A stretch of DNA of 64,000 bases. Source: Cristatella mucedo (lineage: Eukaryota > Bryozoa > Phylactolaemata > Cristatellidae). Below are positions 1 through 11,267 of the stretch, piece by piece. The notes under the pieces are model-generated. The model worked only from the letters and a program-made list of their open reading frames with translations, searched no databases and had not been told where the DNA came from. Location: NCBI GenBank assembly GCA_009760855.2, contig WPIO01000109.1, forward strand, positions 1,140,501 to 1,204,500, read 5' to 3'. Position numbers and translations under genes: made by a program. How positions within the stretch are numbered: the first letter of the stretch is position 1; each line of letters opens with the position of its first letter.

Positions 1-59
1 ACCAAGAGAGAAAGAGAGCATATAAACGATGAGACGACTGACCGAGCTCGAGGCTGTAG

Positions 60-450
60 CTTCGGTAGTCGATGCCGGAATACGCCTGGAAAGTAGGAGA
101 GTCGAGCCTACGGTGACGAACAGCTAATTGCAACTGACTTGACGGTTGTGTTCTGCCGGCTACTCAGTTAGCTGGTCATATCTTGAGATGCTGTAGTGGT
201 CCAACCTTCGGGGTCAAGACCTTCGATAGCGATGCAGGCCTGTGGTAGCTTATTGTAGTGGGGCTTACAAGGAGTTCTCACGCGATTAACTTCGTCGGTC
301 CGGTTCGGGCCGTGTAAAGCGCTTTCGCTGGCGCATAAACCGTTACTAAAAGGCCACAATAAATGTCGGTTTCGGCACCCAGTTGTGTACACTTGTGTTT
401 TAACAGTGCTGCAGCTCTGCATTACACCGTCCACGGGCAGAGAACCAGGG
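60..450. repeat. Dispersed repeat D0, copy 1
   Basis: This stretch matches 7850-8245 in the same orientation, with many substitutions and small gaps. Shared landmarks include CGAGCCTACGG near 103 and 7901, and a related segment around 190-230. I see no coding potential and cannot assign it to a known class. It ends just before unit R1. It may be part of a larger transposon-derived unit. Confidence 0.5.
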
Positions 451-514
451 GACGAAATTCTTCGCTGTCACAAGTGTGCCACGAGGAAACTGCAATCACC
501 ATCATGTGGAACAA

Positions 515-1045
515 TTGCCTTTAGTTCGCAGGCTTCCCAAGCTGGTAACTCATTCCAAACTGACGTCACAACACCCCCTGCGACTTCACGACATTACCAA
601 AAGCTTAAAAATCACCTGTTCCTAATGGTATTTGCTGGGTCCTACTGATGTCTCCTTTGTGTGCCTAAGCGTTCTGGCATTGGGCATGTTAATCTAAGTA
701 ACATATTCATTTTGTCAAGGTGCAATTTACGTTTCGCCATATAACCAGAAGTAGAGCTAGCACTTTTAACTATGTGGCTGCATGGAGCGTGGCATAATGG
801 AGGCTAATGTGTGTAAGATTCTTATGTTAGCAGGGCTGGGCCAGAAATCGTTAAAAATAAAGAGCATAAAGCACAGTATATTTTATAAAGGATTTCGGTG
901 AATGTTGCTCTAGTGGAGTTGGGACATAATCTTTTCGTTATTGACCGGCTGGAGGTATCATATGAATAGGGCGTAGCACTCGGCACCGATCCCTGTGTAG
1001 AGCCTTAATCGTTCCTTCTGTAGAGCGTAAATTAATTGTGTAACT
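515..1045 (+). repeat. Unit R1, copy without the hAT insertion
   Basis: The same sequence occurs reversed at about 19640-20286. Here the stretch around 905-935 is continuous, whereas the inverted copy carries an 89-bp hAT-like fragment at the matching point. This copy therefore serves as the empty site. The right part of R1 runs directly into block U1. No gene is visible. Confidence 0.6.
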
Positions 1046-1119
1046 AGGGAATAGGTTACCTGAAAAAAGCTACGCAAACACAGTACCATTCGTACTACTA
1101 TCATGATTACGGCATCTGT

Positions 1120-1332
1120 ATACCGACCCGATCAAGGTCTGACCGAGGTCTTTGGCTTGAGTCCCGAAGCATATATTAAGCACCTGAATAAATAGAGACT
1201 TTAAATTATATCTGTACATTGCTGTGAATTTAGGCCGTGCTTCCTTTGCAACACGTGCAAAGTGCCTAAAAGAGATTGTGTAGTACTCTTAGGGTGCTAT
1301 CCCAAATGTATTATTATTATTATTATTATTAC
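1120..1332 (+). mobile_element. Diverged SINE-A with LINE-type tail
   Basis: A tRNA-like core includes AAGGTCTGACCGAGGTC followed by a B-box-like GGCTTGAGTCCC. It closely resembles the core of the clearer SINE-A copies at 15775-15925 and 52440-52585. The 3' part carries AAAGTGCCTAAAAGAGATT and an (ATT)n run at 1311-1332, as in the LINE-B tail. The A box is degraded. It is present in both copies of U1, so it predates the duplication. Confidence 0.5.
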
Positions 1333-2029
1333 TCATTCATCGCGACTTGGATAGAAGATAAGATGGCCTAAGATGCATCGGTTACCCCGAAAACGCTGCA
1401 AGCAGGTGCACTGGCAGCCAATTGGGGGCCTAACGTGCTGAATTCAACATAAATGTAAATGTAGGCTGCCGGTCATGAGCAGCTTGCTATGATCACTGCG
1501 TCCACAGCAGATCTCACATTGCCTACTGATAGAACAAATGATGCCATCATAGCTGCTTTGCATGCTGACCCACCTCACTGCTGGTGACGTGTTCCAGCTT
1601 TCCTTACGTCCTTGGGCTTATGCTTGCGAGTCGTGTTGTGTTTCAAATTGTTATATTACAGTGTCTCCAGCGGCAGCACCACTAGTGGAGTCTCAAGGAG
1701 ACAAGAACACAAGAGCTGGTGAACCTGAGTGGTGAACCAGACTCGATCTTTATTTCCCCAGTGTGAACATATATGAGCTAGGGGCTGACCCACCACAGAT
1801 AATGGATAGCATTTGTTGTGGGCCACATGCTTACATCAAAGGCTGCACTGTGTCAATGGCTCAACCACCTGCTGCAGTTGGGGTATACATTAGTGACTGA
1901 TGCTGCTGCACTAATTGCAATAGCTGAAGCAGCAGACTCACACAACAGTCCCAAGCAGGAAGTAAGGTAATGCACTTCTGCTTGTAATGTCGCATCACAA
2001 AAATCCAAGTTGATTGTTAGGCAGGAGTT

Positions 2030-2165
2030 TCCAAACACTTGCTCCTGCAGCCTAAGGGGCTTTCGGTAGGCATTCGGATACCGAAGGGAATTCATCTCAC
2101 CCAGCAAAGATTCACAGAAAGCCTTTGTGGCAGTGAGTAGCATGGCAACAGCTGCTAGGTATATT
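2030..2165 (-). mobile_element. LINE-A 3'-end fragment inside U1
   Basis: The plus-strand sequence from the GCGG-like motif through the CAAAGA region to the TGAGTAGCAT motif parallels the 3' end of the full LINE-A copy at 44540-44660. On the reverse strand it encodes a decayed version of the LINE-A C-terminus. The matching position in U1 copy 2 is 26350-26505. It is a short relic without function. Confidence 0.5.
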
Positions 2166-2957
2166 GAAAACTGCTTTATTTTAAAGCTAGAACCAAAGCC
2201 ACTTCTCGAGATGGCTCACAGCTCTACCACCAACACCACCACCGCCACCCTACCTGCTCACCCCTTGTGCTCTCCAGCTTCCAATCCTCACCTCATCTGC
2301 AGAGCCAAGGTCACTCAGCCCATTGGGCTAATAGCATGCCTGCCTAGGTCCTCTTTGGCACTGCCTATCCGGTAAACATCAGAGGTGAGCCCAGCCACTC
2401 CCCAACCAAACTGCATCGAGGCTAAGGCTGCAGCAGTCTATGCCGGCAGCTGGCTCAACCACCACCACCCCTGCACCTTGTCCATGTGATCACGAAAGAT
2501 CAACATGGTATGTCGGGCCAACCTAAACTACACAGACAAGCAGATCTACACCAAAGTCAGAGCCCATTTCTTGTAAATCTTCACTGAAAACAGGCAGCCT
2601 TTCATTTTTTCGTCTGTCACTAAATCACACAATCGGCTAACTGAGCCAGCTTTCTCGAAGTTCATCTCGAACAAGTAGCAAAGCAAAGCTGTTCTGCTTC
2701 TTCGGTTGGTTTAGTCTCGGCGATAGTGAACTCATCCTTGTCGATCAGCCACTGCCTCCAGCAGAACCTGCACTACTGCCTGGTGCTGACGAATGTCCAC
2801 TGTCTCCATCCCAACTCGTGGCCCGATGCCGGTTACCCTGCTTTTGGGCCAAATAGTTGTGCAGCAAACACTTTAGGAGCTCTAAGCAGATGCACTGCCC
2901 AAAGCTCTAAGGGGCAGGCAGGCCACCTCACGGAAGCTCTGAGGAGATGCCTTTCGC

Positions 2958-3345
2958 ATTATAAAAATAATAATATTAATAATGCACTTGATAAAGTGCC
3001 CTCAGAGAACTTAATCTCTTTCTAGGCGCTTTACATTTGCTGCAAAGTGAAATGCAATTAAATCGTAAGTAAAATCATGCTTGGAAAACAAAGGAAATGA
3101 ATAATATGGTTATGGGTGACATGCACAGGGTCAGCATGCAAATGTGGTTAGTGGCAGTATGCACAGTGTCAGCACAAATAAGCCCATGAAGGACGAATCA
3201 CGGGGATCCACTAAATACTGTCCTAAATGTGTGCGTTTAGTTTGTTTTTAAATGAGGTCAAGTCAGGGTATGTCCTGACGCAGGTTGGGAGGGAGTTCCA
3301 GGCTTTGGGATCATACAAACTAGATGCACGGTCTCCAAAGGATTT
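2958..3345 (-). mobile_element. LINE-B 3'-terminal fragment
   Basis: On the plus strand the piece starts with an ATT-type tail read backwards (2966-2981), followed by the LINE-B terminal motif (CCTCAGAGAACTTAATCTC) and the 3' UTR. It reaches the codons of the conserved C-terminal NLKSFGDRA motif near 3330. It then jumps directly to sequence encoding the RT N-terminal segment (LLKKAT region, 3345-3395), so an internal deletion removed most of the RT. Confidence 0.75.
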
Positions 3346-5555
3346 GAGTTCTTCTGCTCAAGTTCCCTTGGTATAATGTCGCTTCCTTGAGAAGTGGCAA
3401 ATGTAAAGTGCCTAGAAAGAGATTGAGTTCTCTAAGGGCGCTATGTCGAATTTATTAATATTATTATCTACCGTGCATGAGTATTCTGAAACTGCTGTCA
3501 AGAATGGCATTTCAGCATCGTTTTTCTCAGTGGGCGTGCTCAGCTATTACGGCTTCCTTTCGTGTAGAGACAGCCAAATTTTTACTACGGGCAATGTAAC
3601 GAGAGCAGGAAATTCAAAGCGATAGCTAGTAATGGAGGAGCCAAGGGGCATAGGGGCATTCACCACAGCCCCCGGCCCTGACTTCGGGGCATCGACCTTC
3701 CCGGCCCTCTATTCCTACGCCCCGAGGCCCCAACCTTAACCAAAAAAGAATTATGTCTCAATTCTAATCGGTGAACAGCTCCCGAGTTCATGTCATCTAA
3801 ACTCAAATATGACTTTCGCTACAATTTTACAATAATTCAGGGTCTAGCCCTCTTATATGAAAATCTTGCTGGCCTTGCCACTCCCCACATAAAAGTGTTG
3901 CAGGCCATAACCCATAGATACAAATTCTAGCTCCTCAACTGCTAGCCCACATCTAGTTAAACTTGAGCTCTAATCCCGGCATCTTAAACTCGTTACACTA
4001 AACCCTTATAGCATATAAACGTAAACTCTAAAAACTAAACATTCAGCCCTGAACGCCAATCCCACACCCTTTATCCCAAATCCTGATCCTCAACCAAAAA
4101 TATATCTCTGAAGTATTTTTAAATTCAATTATTAAAAGACAGTGGCTACTATTTTGAACTTCCTGCTTTGTGCACAGTGCCCATAGCACAAAGTTTGCAG
4201 ACCTCTAAGCCTAATCGATGCCGTATTGGTTGGCTTACTGCTCTGAATGCGGAGGGATTTCTGAAGAGCAATACACAGGCATGCACAGCATCGCTTTAAG
4301 CAACTCCAGAAGTAATTAGTCAGAAATACTAGCACCTGGTAAAATTAGAGGGAGCGTTAGCCGTTTCCTCCACAGGGAGGCAGATAAGCGTCTCCTGACG
4401 AAGGACTCCGAGAGACAACTCCGATGATCTACGAGAGCAAAATCTACAATTCGGCCGTCGGTGAAGCCCAATATTTCCATTATTAAAGTAAAATCATGAT
4501 TGAAATCAATAGCTCTGGTACATAGAAAGGTGCTGGGAGATGAGCTGAGGCTAATGACGTATAAATGATGTTATTTAAGCATGGCAGCAGCAGATAAATG
4601 CAACTTAGGAGTATGACAGCTTGAAAAGGGTTCAAAGAACTTGTTGTCTTCTTCGATTGAGATACAAACTTCAGGACGAGATCACTATTGACCTGCTTGA
4701 ATGCACACATTGTGGTGCTGCAAGGAGTCGAGGAACAGCAGTCTAGCAGAGATGCAGCAATCGCAGGGTTGGACTCCGTGATATTGTCTTTTTTTCTGGA
4801 AAAAAGAATCGAGAGAATCGATAAGCTAGATCATCACAGAGATCATCAGGTAATGAGCTAATCAGGGAGCTGTAGAGGACATGGTTGATCGTCGACATGA
4901 TCGTCGACATCAGCGTTTTTTGATTGTGAGTCTCAGGTTCAGCAATGTTTTTTTAGAAGCTAGACTTGGCCTTTGCTAAGATTGATTTATGCAATCTACA
5001 GTGTTCCTGGTACGCCTGTCGATGGGCAGTCAGTCTTGATCTTCTGTATGCTTTTTCAAGTTTGGGCTTAGTAAACCTAGCTAGCTTAATGTCTGGGTTA
5101 AATCATAGGCCGTCTGGGCTAAGTGCTCACAGTGAGCTTACTCAGAGGTGCAAAGTCAACGAGCGTGTCAGGTAGTGTTGTGTTGTAGCTATCTACCAGT
5201 GATGACAGATCAGAGGGAGAACTGAGCAGCAAAGGCCCTTCGGACATTCTCACTCGGACAGCTTCGATGTCAAGGGTAGTGGTGCTTCGTGATTCACATG
5301 TGATTTTAGAGGAGGCCGCAGGCATGCACTGTAGACTGATTGACATCTGCATGTGGTCAAATAAGCATGATTTGGTTTTAATTGGTGATGACAAAGTGCA
5401 GTCACATCGGAAAATTTGGTCGAGTGTGTAGCCCTTGATGTAAATAGGGCCATGCACATAAGCCACAAGAGACAATGAGGCAGTCAATGCACGAAATGAA
5501 GTGCTGAGGGCGTCAGATAAGTTATCAAAGTGAACGTTGAAATAACCCATAACGA
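3346..5555. repeat. Duplicated block U2, copy 1
   Basis: The sequence recurs at about 30297-32484 in the same orientation. It contains a LINE RT N-terminal piece, a forward LINE tail (3397-3470), about 1 kb of non-coding C/A-rich sequence (3480-4500), and a reverse LINE-B fragment. Similarity stops abruptly near 5555, inside the LINE-B endonuclease. The 3480-4500 portion has no recognisable gene and is unique to these two copies within the window. Confidence 0.75.
3397..3470 (+). mobile_element. Forward LINE-B-type tail
   Basis: AAATGTAAAGTGCCTAGAAA, the GAGATTGAGTTCTCT motif and an AT-rich TTATTAATATTATTAT stretch match LINE-B 3' ends. It directly abuts a reverse-strand LINE-B RT piece, giving a tail-to-body inverted junction. 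The same junction occurs at 30345 in U2 copy 2. Confidence 0.65.
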
Positions 5556-5900
5556 GGAGAGATGGACTTCTTACAAACAGAATCGAAATGAGATCACATA
5601 AATCTGAGATGAGGAAGGAATGTTTACCTTGTGAACAGTAGAGTACCGCCACAATCGGTAGCTCATTTTCTGGTGAAATCGAGATAATTGATTCGGAAGA
5701 CTGTTCGAGGGTACTACAAATGGCTTGAAGTTGAATCTCGAACGCACGATAACAGCAACTCGGCTATCTGGTTTGACTGGCCTAGGGATGTGAAACAGTA
5801 AGAAACCCGTCGAGGTAGTGTCTTTAACTGTCGAGCAGTTTACCTATTTTAGATAAGTTTCGGTTAGGGCTTGCAAGTCGATACCATTTTCAGAAATAAT
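4500..5900 (-). pseudogene. LINE-B ORF2 fragment (endonuclease to RT start)
   Basis: Reading the reverse strand from about 5900 down, the C-terminal half of an AP-like endonuclease appears (5652-5119), followed by the linker and the first part of the RT (4710-4483, with LVLKFVSQS). The family is a CR1/L2-type LINE whose protein nicks DNA and reverse-transcribes its RNA. The endonuclease motif normally written GDFN reads GYFN here, so a catalytic Asp is replaced. Frames are interrupted. The RT stops around 4510, where unrelated U2 sequence begins. Confidence 0.7.
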
Positions 5901-7850
5901 GTCTCTTATTACGAGAGGTTTATAGCACATTGAGCAAGGATTTCAATGGCAAGCCTTAAGTCAGGCCTATGGAGTTATTGTTGGCCTGATGACCACTAAG
6001 TTAGAGAGATTCAAAGTAATGTATGTGTGGAAGCATACTTAGCGGTTCAAGACAATGCTATGAACACCAAATGAGCAAGTACTGATAACCGATGGCCCGG
6101 TGGAGTAGGCTTAACCTTGTGCTTACTTTGAGGCGTAACCTACCGCCTCATACCGTTCGGTTCGTGTCTACTCCCAATAAGCAGGTCACATCGAAACGAG
6201 CGTTTCTGGTGCTGACCTACTTATCGTTAGTAAAAGGGGTCGTGAGTCCGCGACGTGAATCGGAAAGCAAAAGACACAAAGTGAGGATTTTACTGAGCTT
6301 TATTCGCAAGCACACAGTCACTGTGCGTCTATCTCAGTTTTATCTCCACACTCTTTGCACGCTCTCAACAGCACAAGCACTCTTGTGGAGGGAATATGTC
6401 CCTGCACTTAGGCTACTTAAGTCTATTGTGGGGGACCGACCCAAATGAGATGAGGACCCGAACTAGAGCGTAGACCCTGACTGGAGAACTAGGGCTCTGC
6501 TTCCAACTTAACGGCGGGAATATCATGGGCACTACATCGAACTACTTCTAGTTCGCATCGGCAAATCTCTATGCCGGGACCACGAGCTCACACACACACA
6601 CACACAAAACACAATATGCGATCACATGCGCTTTACGACCGTTTTCGGTGGGTCAACCGAATTATCCCGATGTTGCCTCTCTCCTTTTCTTCAATCGCTG
6701 TCGTGGACGGCCTACTCGTCACCTTCGTTCGAAGTGCCACCGACCACCCAGTCACACCACTGTCGGCCGACTTGCCACGGCTGCGACCTTACACCTGTGT
6801 CGCCCTTCTCTTGAAAAACTCGACGTTAAAAAGCACTCGACTGAAATAACTCGGGGAAATACTCAATCCACTGCATTCACTGCGTCCACCGAAAACAAAC
6901 TAGAAACAGATTTCGCCAAGCTCAAGTTTCATTGCATATTTAAGGATATTGCTTTATGTGCACAGAGCCTATTTTCCAGAAATTGTGCATTCGCTCATTC
7001 TGGCATGGTGTCGCAATCACCTAAAATGGTTTCGCTAAAAATCACAATCTACATATTCACTGCAATACGTCCTCAAATCATCCACAAGAGGTTATAATTT
7101 ACATTGCACATCAGACTAGACTCAGTTCAAAGTCCGACTGCAAGTGCATGGCTGCAACTACATCCGCTCACTTCAAATTGAACCCTCTGAGCTTCGACAG
7201 AATCATCGATATCAAGATATATAAGGAGCTAATGCATGGCCCTCAAGAGCGTTGCAATAATCTTAGCGTAAGAACTTAAAGACAGACGGGCCGGTCAAAT
7301 TGTTGGACCCATCAGCTGTAGCGATCCAGGCGTTATTTCAATTGGGTGAGTTATTTTCTTTAAATGCCGAACCCTGGAGTTAGCAGACACGAAGTTGTAT
7401 CTCTCGTGCAAGGAGTGCAATTCGCAGGGGCATGGTTATCCACAATGCGAGCCCTTGACTTAGTGGGGCTAACTAGGGTGCCTCGACCAACCCCTGGCAT
7501 GGGTCTAGCCGTTAGAACCTGTAGGAAGGCGACCCATTATTTAACCTGAAGCCGAGCCAGGGGATCAATCTGACAGGGAGATCTACTCAGGTTAGAATGT
7601 TGCTTCGGGCTGCCGATGCGGTCTGGATGTGGACCGACTAATGCCTGCATTAACCCGAGGGCTGGGCTGGGCTGGGCTGGGTTGTTAGGCAGGCGCAGGA
7701 ATGCCATCAATCGAAGGTTTATTTTGAGCAAAGTAACAAAGTAAATACACCTAAGAATAGGCACTAGCAGTTGGGTCCGAAAGAATAACAACTACACACG
7801 AGTTCGGATGGGGGAGAATAAAAGCAAGATAGTTGATTGAGGTCCGGGCT
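5900..7850. other. No recognisable gene
   Basis: The stretch contains only short ORFs without recognisable motifs. The longest, a 118-codon frame at 6092-6448, has no family signature. A short (CA)n lies at 6588-6606, and a GGGCT tandem repeat of about five units lies at 7658-7682. A reverse AATAAAGCTC at 6296-6305 could be an LTR polyadenylation signal, but I could not find LTR ends. Confidence 0.4.
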
Positions 7851-8245
7851 GCCGGTTCAGAAGCTGAAGTGAGAGACTGTGCTTCAAGAGCACGAGAGCT
7901 CGAGCCTACGGCGACGAAGAGCCAAGCCTAACAGTTGTGTTCCTCTGGCTACTTAGAAGCTCGTATTTTGTGCTGTAGCGGTCCACCTTCGGCGTCTAGA
8001 CCATTGCTAGCGATCACATGCATTTAGGAAGTTCACGATGAACGGGCTTCGAGAGTTTGCCTAGTTAGCTTCATCAGATCGGTGAGCACAGCATTAAGTA
8101 CTTAAGCCGGTGCCTAACCAATCATAATGATTGGGGGGCACAATATACCATCGCTTTGAGCATCTATCTTTGGCCACGTGTATTTTAACCGCACTACAGC
8201 TATGTATTCTGTTATCCACTGGTATAGCACTTGGGGGAAAGAATT
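7850..8245. repeat. Dispersed repeat D0, copy 2
   Basis: This is the partner of 60-450. Both copies share GAGCCTACGG and a GGTCCA-CCTTCGG segment, and decline in similarity toward the ends. This copy is followed almost directly by a LINE-B fragment (8259), whereas copy 1 is followed by unit R1. Confidence 0.5.
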
Positions 8246-8258
8246 GGCCTATGTGGTT

Positions 8259-8705
8259 ACAAGTTTGCATCTCTGACTAAGGACAGTGCGTGCCTTTACC
8301 CTAGCGGCCTATAGTTTAACCCAGAAAATAAACTAGCTAGGTCGACTAAGCCACGGCTTGAGAAAGCACACCAAGATTGGGACTGACTGTCCATCGACAA
8401 GCACACGTGGATTACTCCAGATTAAACTTATCTATCATAGCAAAAGACAAGTTTAACTTATATAAGAATAATTTTGAATCGCCGATGAAATATAAAAAAT
8501 GTTGACGTCTCAGACCAAACATCTCCTGAACCACTCCCACTTTAAGAACAATCCGTCGATCCTTTGGGGTGATCCAGCTGATCGCCTCACTAGCGTTTAC
8601 GTCAGCAAGATAGCCAAGATAAGAGATTCCATCACTAATGTAGCCGCATTCTCAATGAATTTCTGTCTTCCAGTGACAGCTCCACTGGACTCTTCACTCT
8701 CTCTC
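8259..8705 (+). pseudogene. LINE-B fragment (endonuclease-RT linker)
   Basis: The piece aligns by eye with 22895-23340 of the best LINE-B copy, from the segment encoding KFAPLTK through the one encoding INHLLNRS and KIDKIRESI. It ends before the RT core. Several frame breaks are present, and it has no start or RT active site, so it is a decayed internal fragment. Confidence 0.6.
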
Positions 8706-8723
8706 TCAACTAAGTACAGTACC

Positions 8724-8918
8724 AAGGTGCCTTACGTAAGAAAGGAGTGCACCATCGTTTTGATATGCAACCCTCAGTAGTTCAGTCAGTAGCACTACTC
8801 GTGCAATGTGCAAAGGATGGAAGCTAGCAGCTGACGATATGGCCGATGAACTCAATATTCTGCCAGTGGCTCTACCAATAAAACACATTCGTGACAGCAC
8901 AAGTATATACTGTATTAG
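8724..8918 (+). repeat. Repeat R3, copy 1 (partial)
   Basis: AAAGGAGTGCACCATCGTTT, CAATGTGCAAAGGA and GTGGCTCTACCAATAAAA are shared with 40318-40495, and the first part with 39975-40040. The first third of the unit is missing here. R3 is non-coding and unclassified. Its size suggests a SINE or MITE, but no tRNA boxes or terminal inverted repeats are visible. Confidence 0.55.
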
Positions 8919-9450
8919 GTTCAATCCAAAAAAAAAAAAATATATATATATATATGCCTCGTCACAAACAACTATGTTGATTCAGCCGTCACTTTCTTAT
9001 CTCTCTCTTATTTGACCTCGTAGGTGCTGACTTTCGGGTGCCATTCTTTGGCCGTAAGTAGGCCGACTCGACTGTCCCGGCTGCACTGTACTCGTCCAAT
9101 ATTAAGTTGTTTTGGAACGAAACGTCTGTGATAGGGGCATACCATAGCAGCACACGAGAGATGAACCTCTTTCAAGATTGAGGTCCACCCACCTAGTGCT
9201 ACATTAGACTAGCCCACAATCGTTAGGATGGGATTAAGCGTTTTGTAAGTGCTAATGGAGGATGTGAATTATTTGAATTTGATGCAGATGGAGCCTTCTC
9301 ATTTGCTACGTAAGAAGTCTCCTGGCTCCTCCCGAAAAGGTAAACGCACCAGTAGCCCCAAGTTTATGAGACTCAGAAGTTCTATAGGGGCCTATGGTCG
9401 TGCATTCGCTGACGAAGAAAACAAAGACGTTCTATGCATGCATTCAAACA

Positions 9451-9594
9451 AACACACACACACACACACACACTCACACACATAAGCACGAACGCATACT
9501 CACAAAAACACAGTAAACACGCACACACACGTAAATAAAAAAATAAAAAAATAAATACATTAATTATTAATAAACAAACAAACAAATAAATAAA

Positions 9595-9650
<56 letters not shown>
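9451..9650. repeat. Simple repeats: (CA)n, A/T-rich, (TA)n
   Basis: A CA run at 9451-9481 is followed by AAAT/AAAC-type repeats (about 9534-9590) and a pure TA run at about 9599-9650. ORFs rich in Cys-Val, Thr-His or Tyr-Ile crossing this block are artefacts of the repeats. Confidence 0.9.
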
Positions 9651-9651
<1 letters not shown>

Positions 9652-9953
9652 CTATGTGATTGTATGGTGCGTAAGCAATATTAAATGTCTGTTCTGGAGC
9701 TTTAACTATGCCATGAGGCTCGATACCATGACATCGGTCATCACATATATTCACCTTGAACCTGATCGGGGCAAACACCCTAGCCAGGCGTCACATAATT
9801 TCTGCAGAGTTTGAAGCAGTCTTACTTGAAAGAGTGGGAAGGCCATGCTGGCCTCAATCACCTTACAGGACAGGCAGATTTTTGAGCGAGCAATCCCGTG
9901 AGCGAGCCAGTGGCATACATTGGAGCCCACGGGGTCACGAACAGCCTAGCACT

Positions 9954-10745
9954 GAAATAGATCTGGCCTGCTCTTCCCTCTCAAGAGACCTTAACCTGCT
10001 TCAGACCAGCTTTCTTGCCCCGTGGCAAAAGCCTGACACCTTTTGGACTTATCTCGTGCCCCGGCTCGACTAACTCTGTCTTGCACAGCTTGTCCCTAAG
10101 GCTGCTCCTCGGCCAGCCAAAGATGCTATGAAGCAGCCAGGTCGATTCGCGTGCTGTCTGCCCGAACTATGCATCAGAGTTGCTGCATATGCCACACGTT
10201 TAAAGAGACCGTTTGCCACGTGCTGAGCCACTGCAGGCCGACGCTGTATGCCATTACGGATAGGTAAAATCTGGTTATAGGCCACCTAATCAGAGCTCAT
10301 TCAGCCACTGAGCTCAACGGCATATTGGCACACCACGTCTTTCCGTTTGCCGGTGATCTGGCTCTAAAGCCGGAATCTGGTGATTCACAACCGCACCGAA
10401 ATAGTAATCGTTGATGTGACGGTGCCGTTCGACGACAGAGAGGATGCTCTGATTATGGTGACCCTGAACGAGATCGATAAATATGCAGCCATTGCCTGGT
10501 CTTTCCTTAGAGCTGGCAACTGATTGGCAGTGGTGAGGCCCTTCGTCTTAGGTGTTCTTGGAAGCTGGTGACCAAACAAGGAAGCTTTCCTAGCCGACCT
10601 CGACATCCCACGACCCGATAAAAAGGCATTGCTGCTGCACTGCATCTCTGCTGCCATGATCAAGCCGAAAGCTGTATGGTCCCTGTTTCTCAACCGGGAG
10701 CCACAGGGAGCACGGTCGACCCAGGAAGTACGGGACACCAACGGC
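9954..10745 (+). pseudogene. R2/NeSL-like LINE C-terminus (zinc knuckle and restriction-like endonuclease)
   Basis: The forward strand encodes, in broken frames, the distal half of a LINE polyprotein with a C-terminal endonuclease. At 9990-10070 it reads LLQTSFLAPWQKPDTFWTY, the typical post-RT segment. At 10181-10234 lies a CCHC motif with spacing C-x2-C-x8-H-x4-C. At 10371-10440 comes a segment with IVIVDVTVPF, resembling the core of the PD-(D/E)xK restriction-like endonuclease. The Pro-Asp of that motif is split by a one-base frame change just upstream. A last block (about 10525-10740) contains VLGVLGSW. Stop codons are scattered throughout. The RT core itself is not visible upstream. The family assignment comes from recalled motifs. 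R2 versus NeSL cannot be decided here. Confidence 0.7.
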
Positions 10746-11267
10746 TGATCTATATAAACTAATTATAATAATTAGTAAATCGCTGGTCAAGCAATATTTC
10801 CTCACACTCACTGCCTTTGCGAGCAAACGCAGCTGCAGCAGCTAGACTCAATCAATCAGCCGACCTCAAGCCTACCAATGAAAGGACTAATAAAAATTCA
10901 TATGCCGGCTAGAAAGATCAAGAATCACGATGTTAGGCTCAAAAGTTCATTTCAGTGGTCGTATTCGGTCCGTGCAGAAGGAGGTCTCAAGTCTCATCCA
11001 TCATTAGAGTCACAGGTATAGTTACCCAGGATTCGCTATCAGCCATTTAATGGTTTTCTCAGGAGCAAAGTCGTTCGCACAAAGCAAAAAGGCCACATGT
11101 CACGGTCTCACTCTTCGATGCTGACGATATCCCAAAATTTATGTAGAGTTAAAAGTAACAGGTCCTTAAAGACTGACAGCCTTTTGTGAAGCCATTTAAA
11201 TTTAGACGTTAAGACAATTCCAGATTGAAACAATAATGTAAATATGCATTCATTGTCGTTTAAACCA
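10746..11267. other. No recognisable gene
   Basis: Nothing codes convincingly between the R2/NeSL-like remnant and the next LINE-B. It may be the 3' UTR of that remnant followed by decayed sequence. Confidence 0.4.

Larger units (their letters stand above)
921..2955 (+). repeat. Duplicated block U1, copy 1
   Basis: About 2 kb here recurs in the same order and orientation at 25257-27305, with scattered substitutions and small indels. The block is a composite: a diverged SINE-A with a LINE tail (1120-1332), uncharacterised sequence, a LINE-A 3'-end fragment (about 2030-2165, reverse), and more uncharacterised sequence. A reverse-strand AATAAAG at 1747-1753 resembles an LTR polyadenylation region, but I could not delimit an LTR. 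No intact gene is present. The short ORFs here are broken in the second copy. Confidence 0.7.

Noticed and set aside
6092-6448. 118-codon forward frame
   Set aside because: No recognisable motif or domain, no match to any repeat family in the window, and a frame of this length can occur by chance.
6290-6480. Possible reverse-strand LTR with AATAAA
   Set aside because: No paired LTR, no clear TG/CA ends and no retroelement coding nearby.
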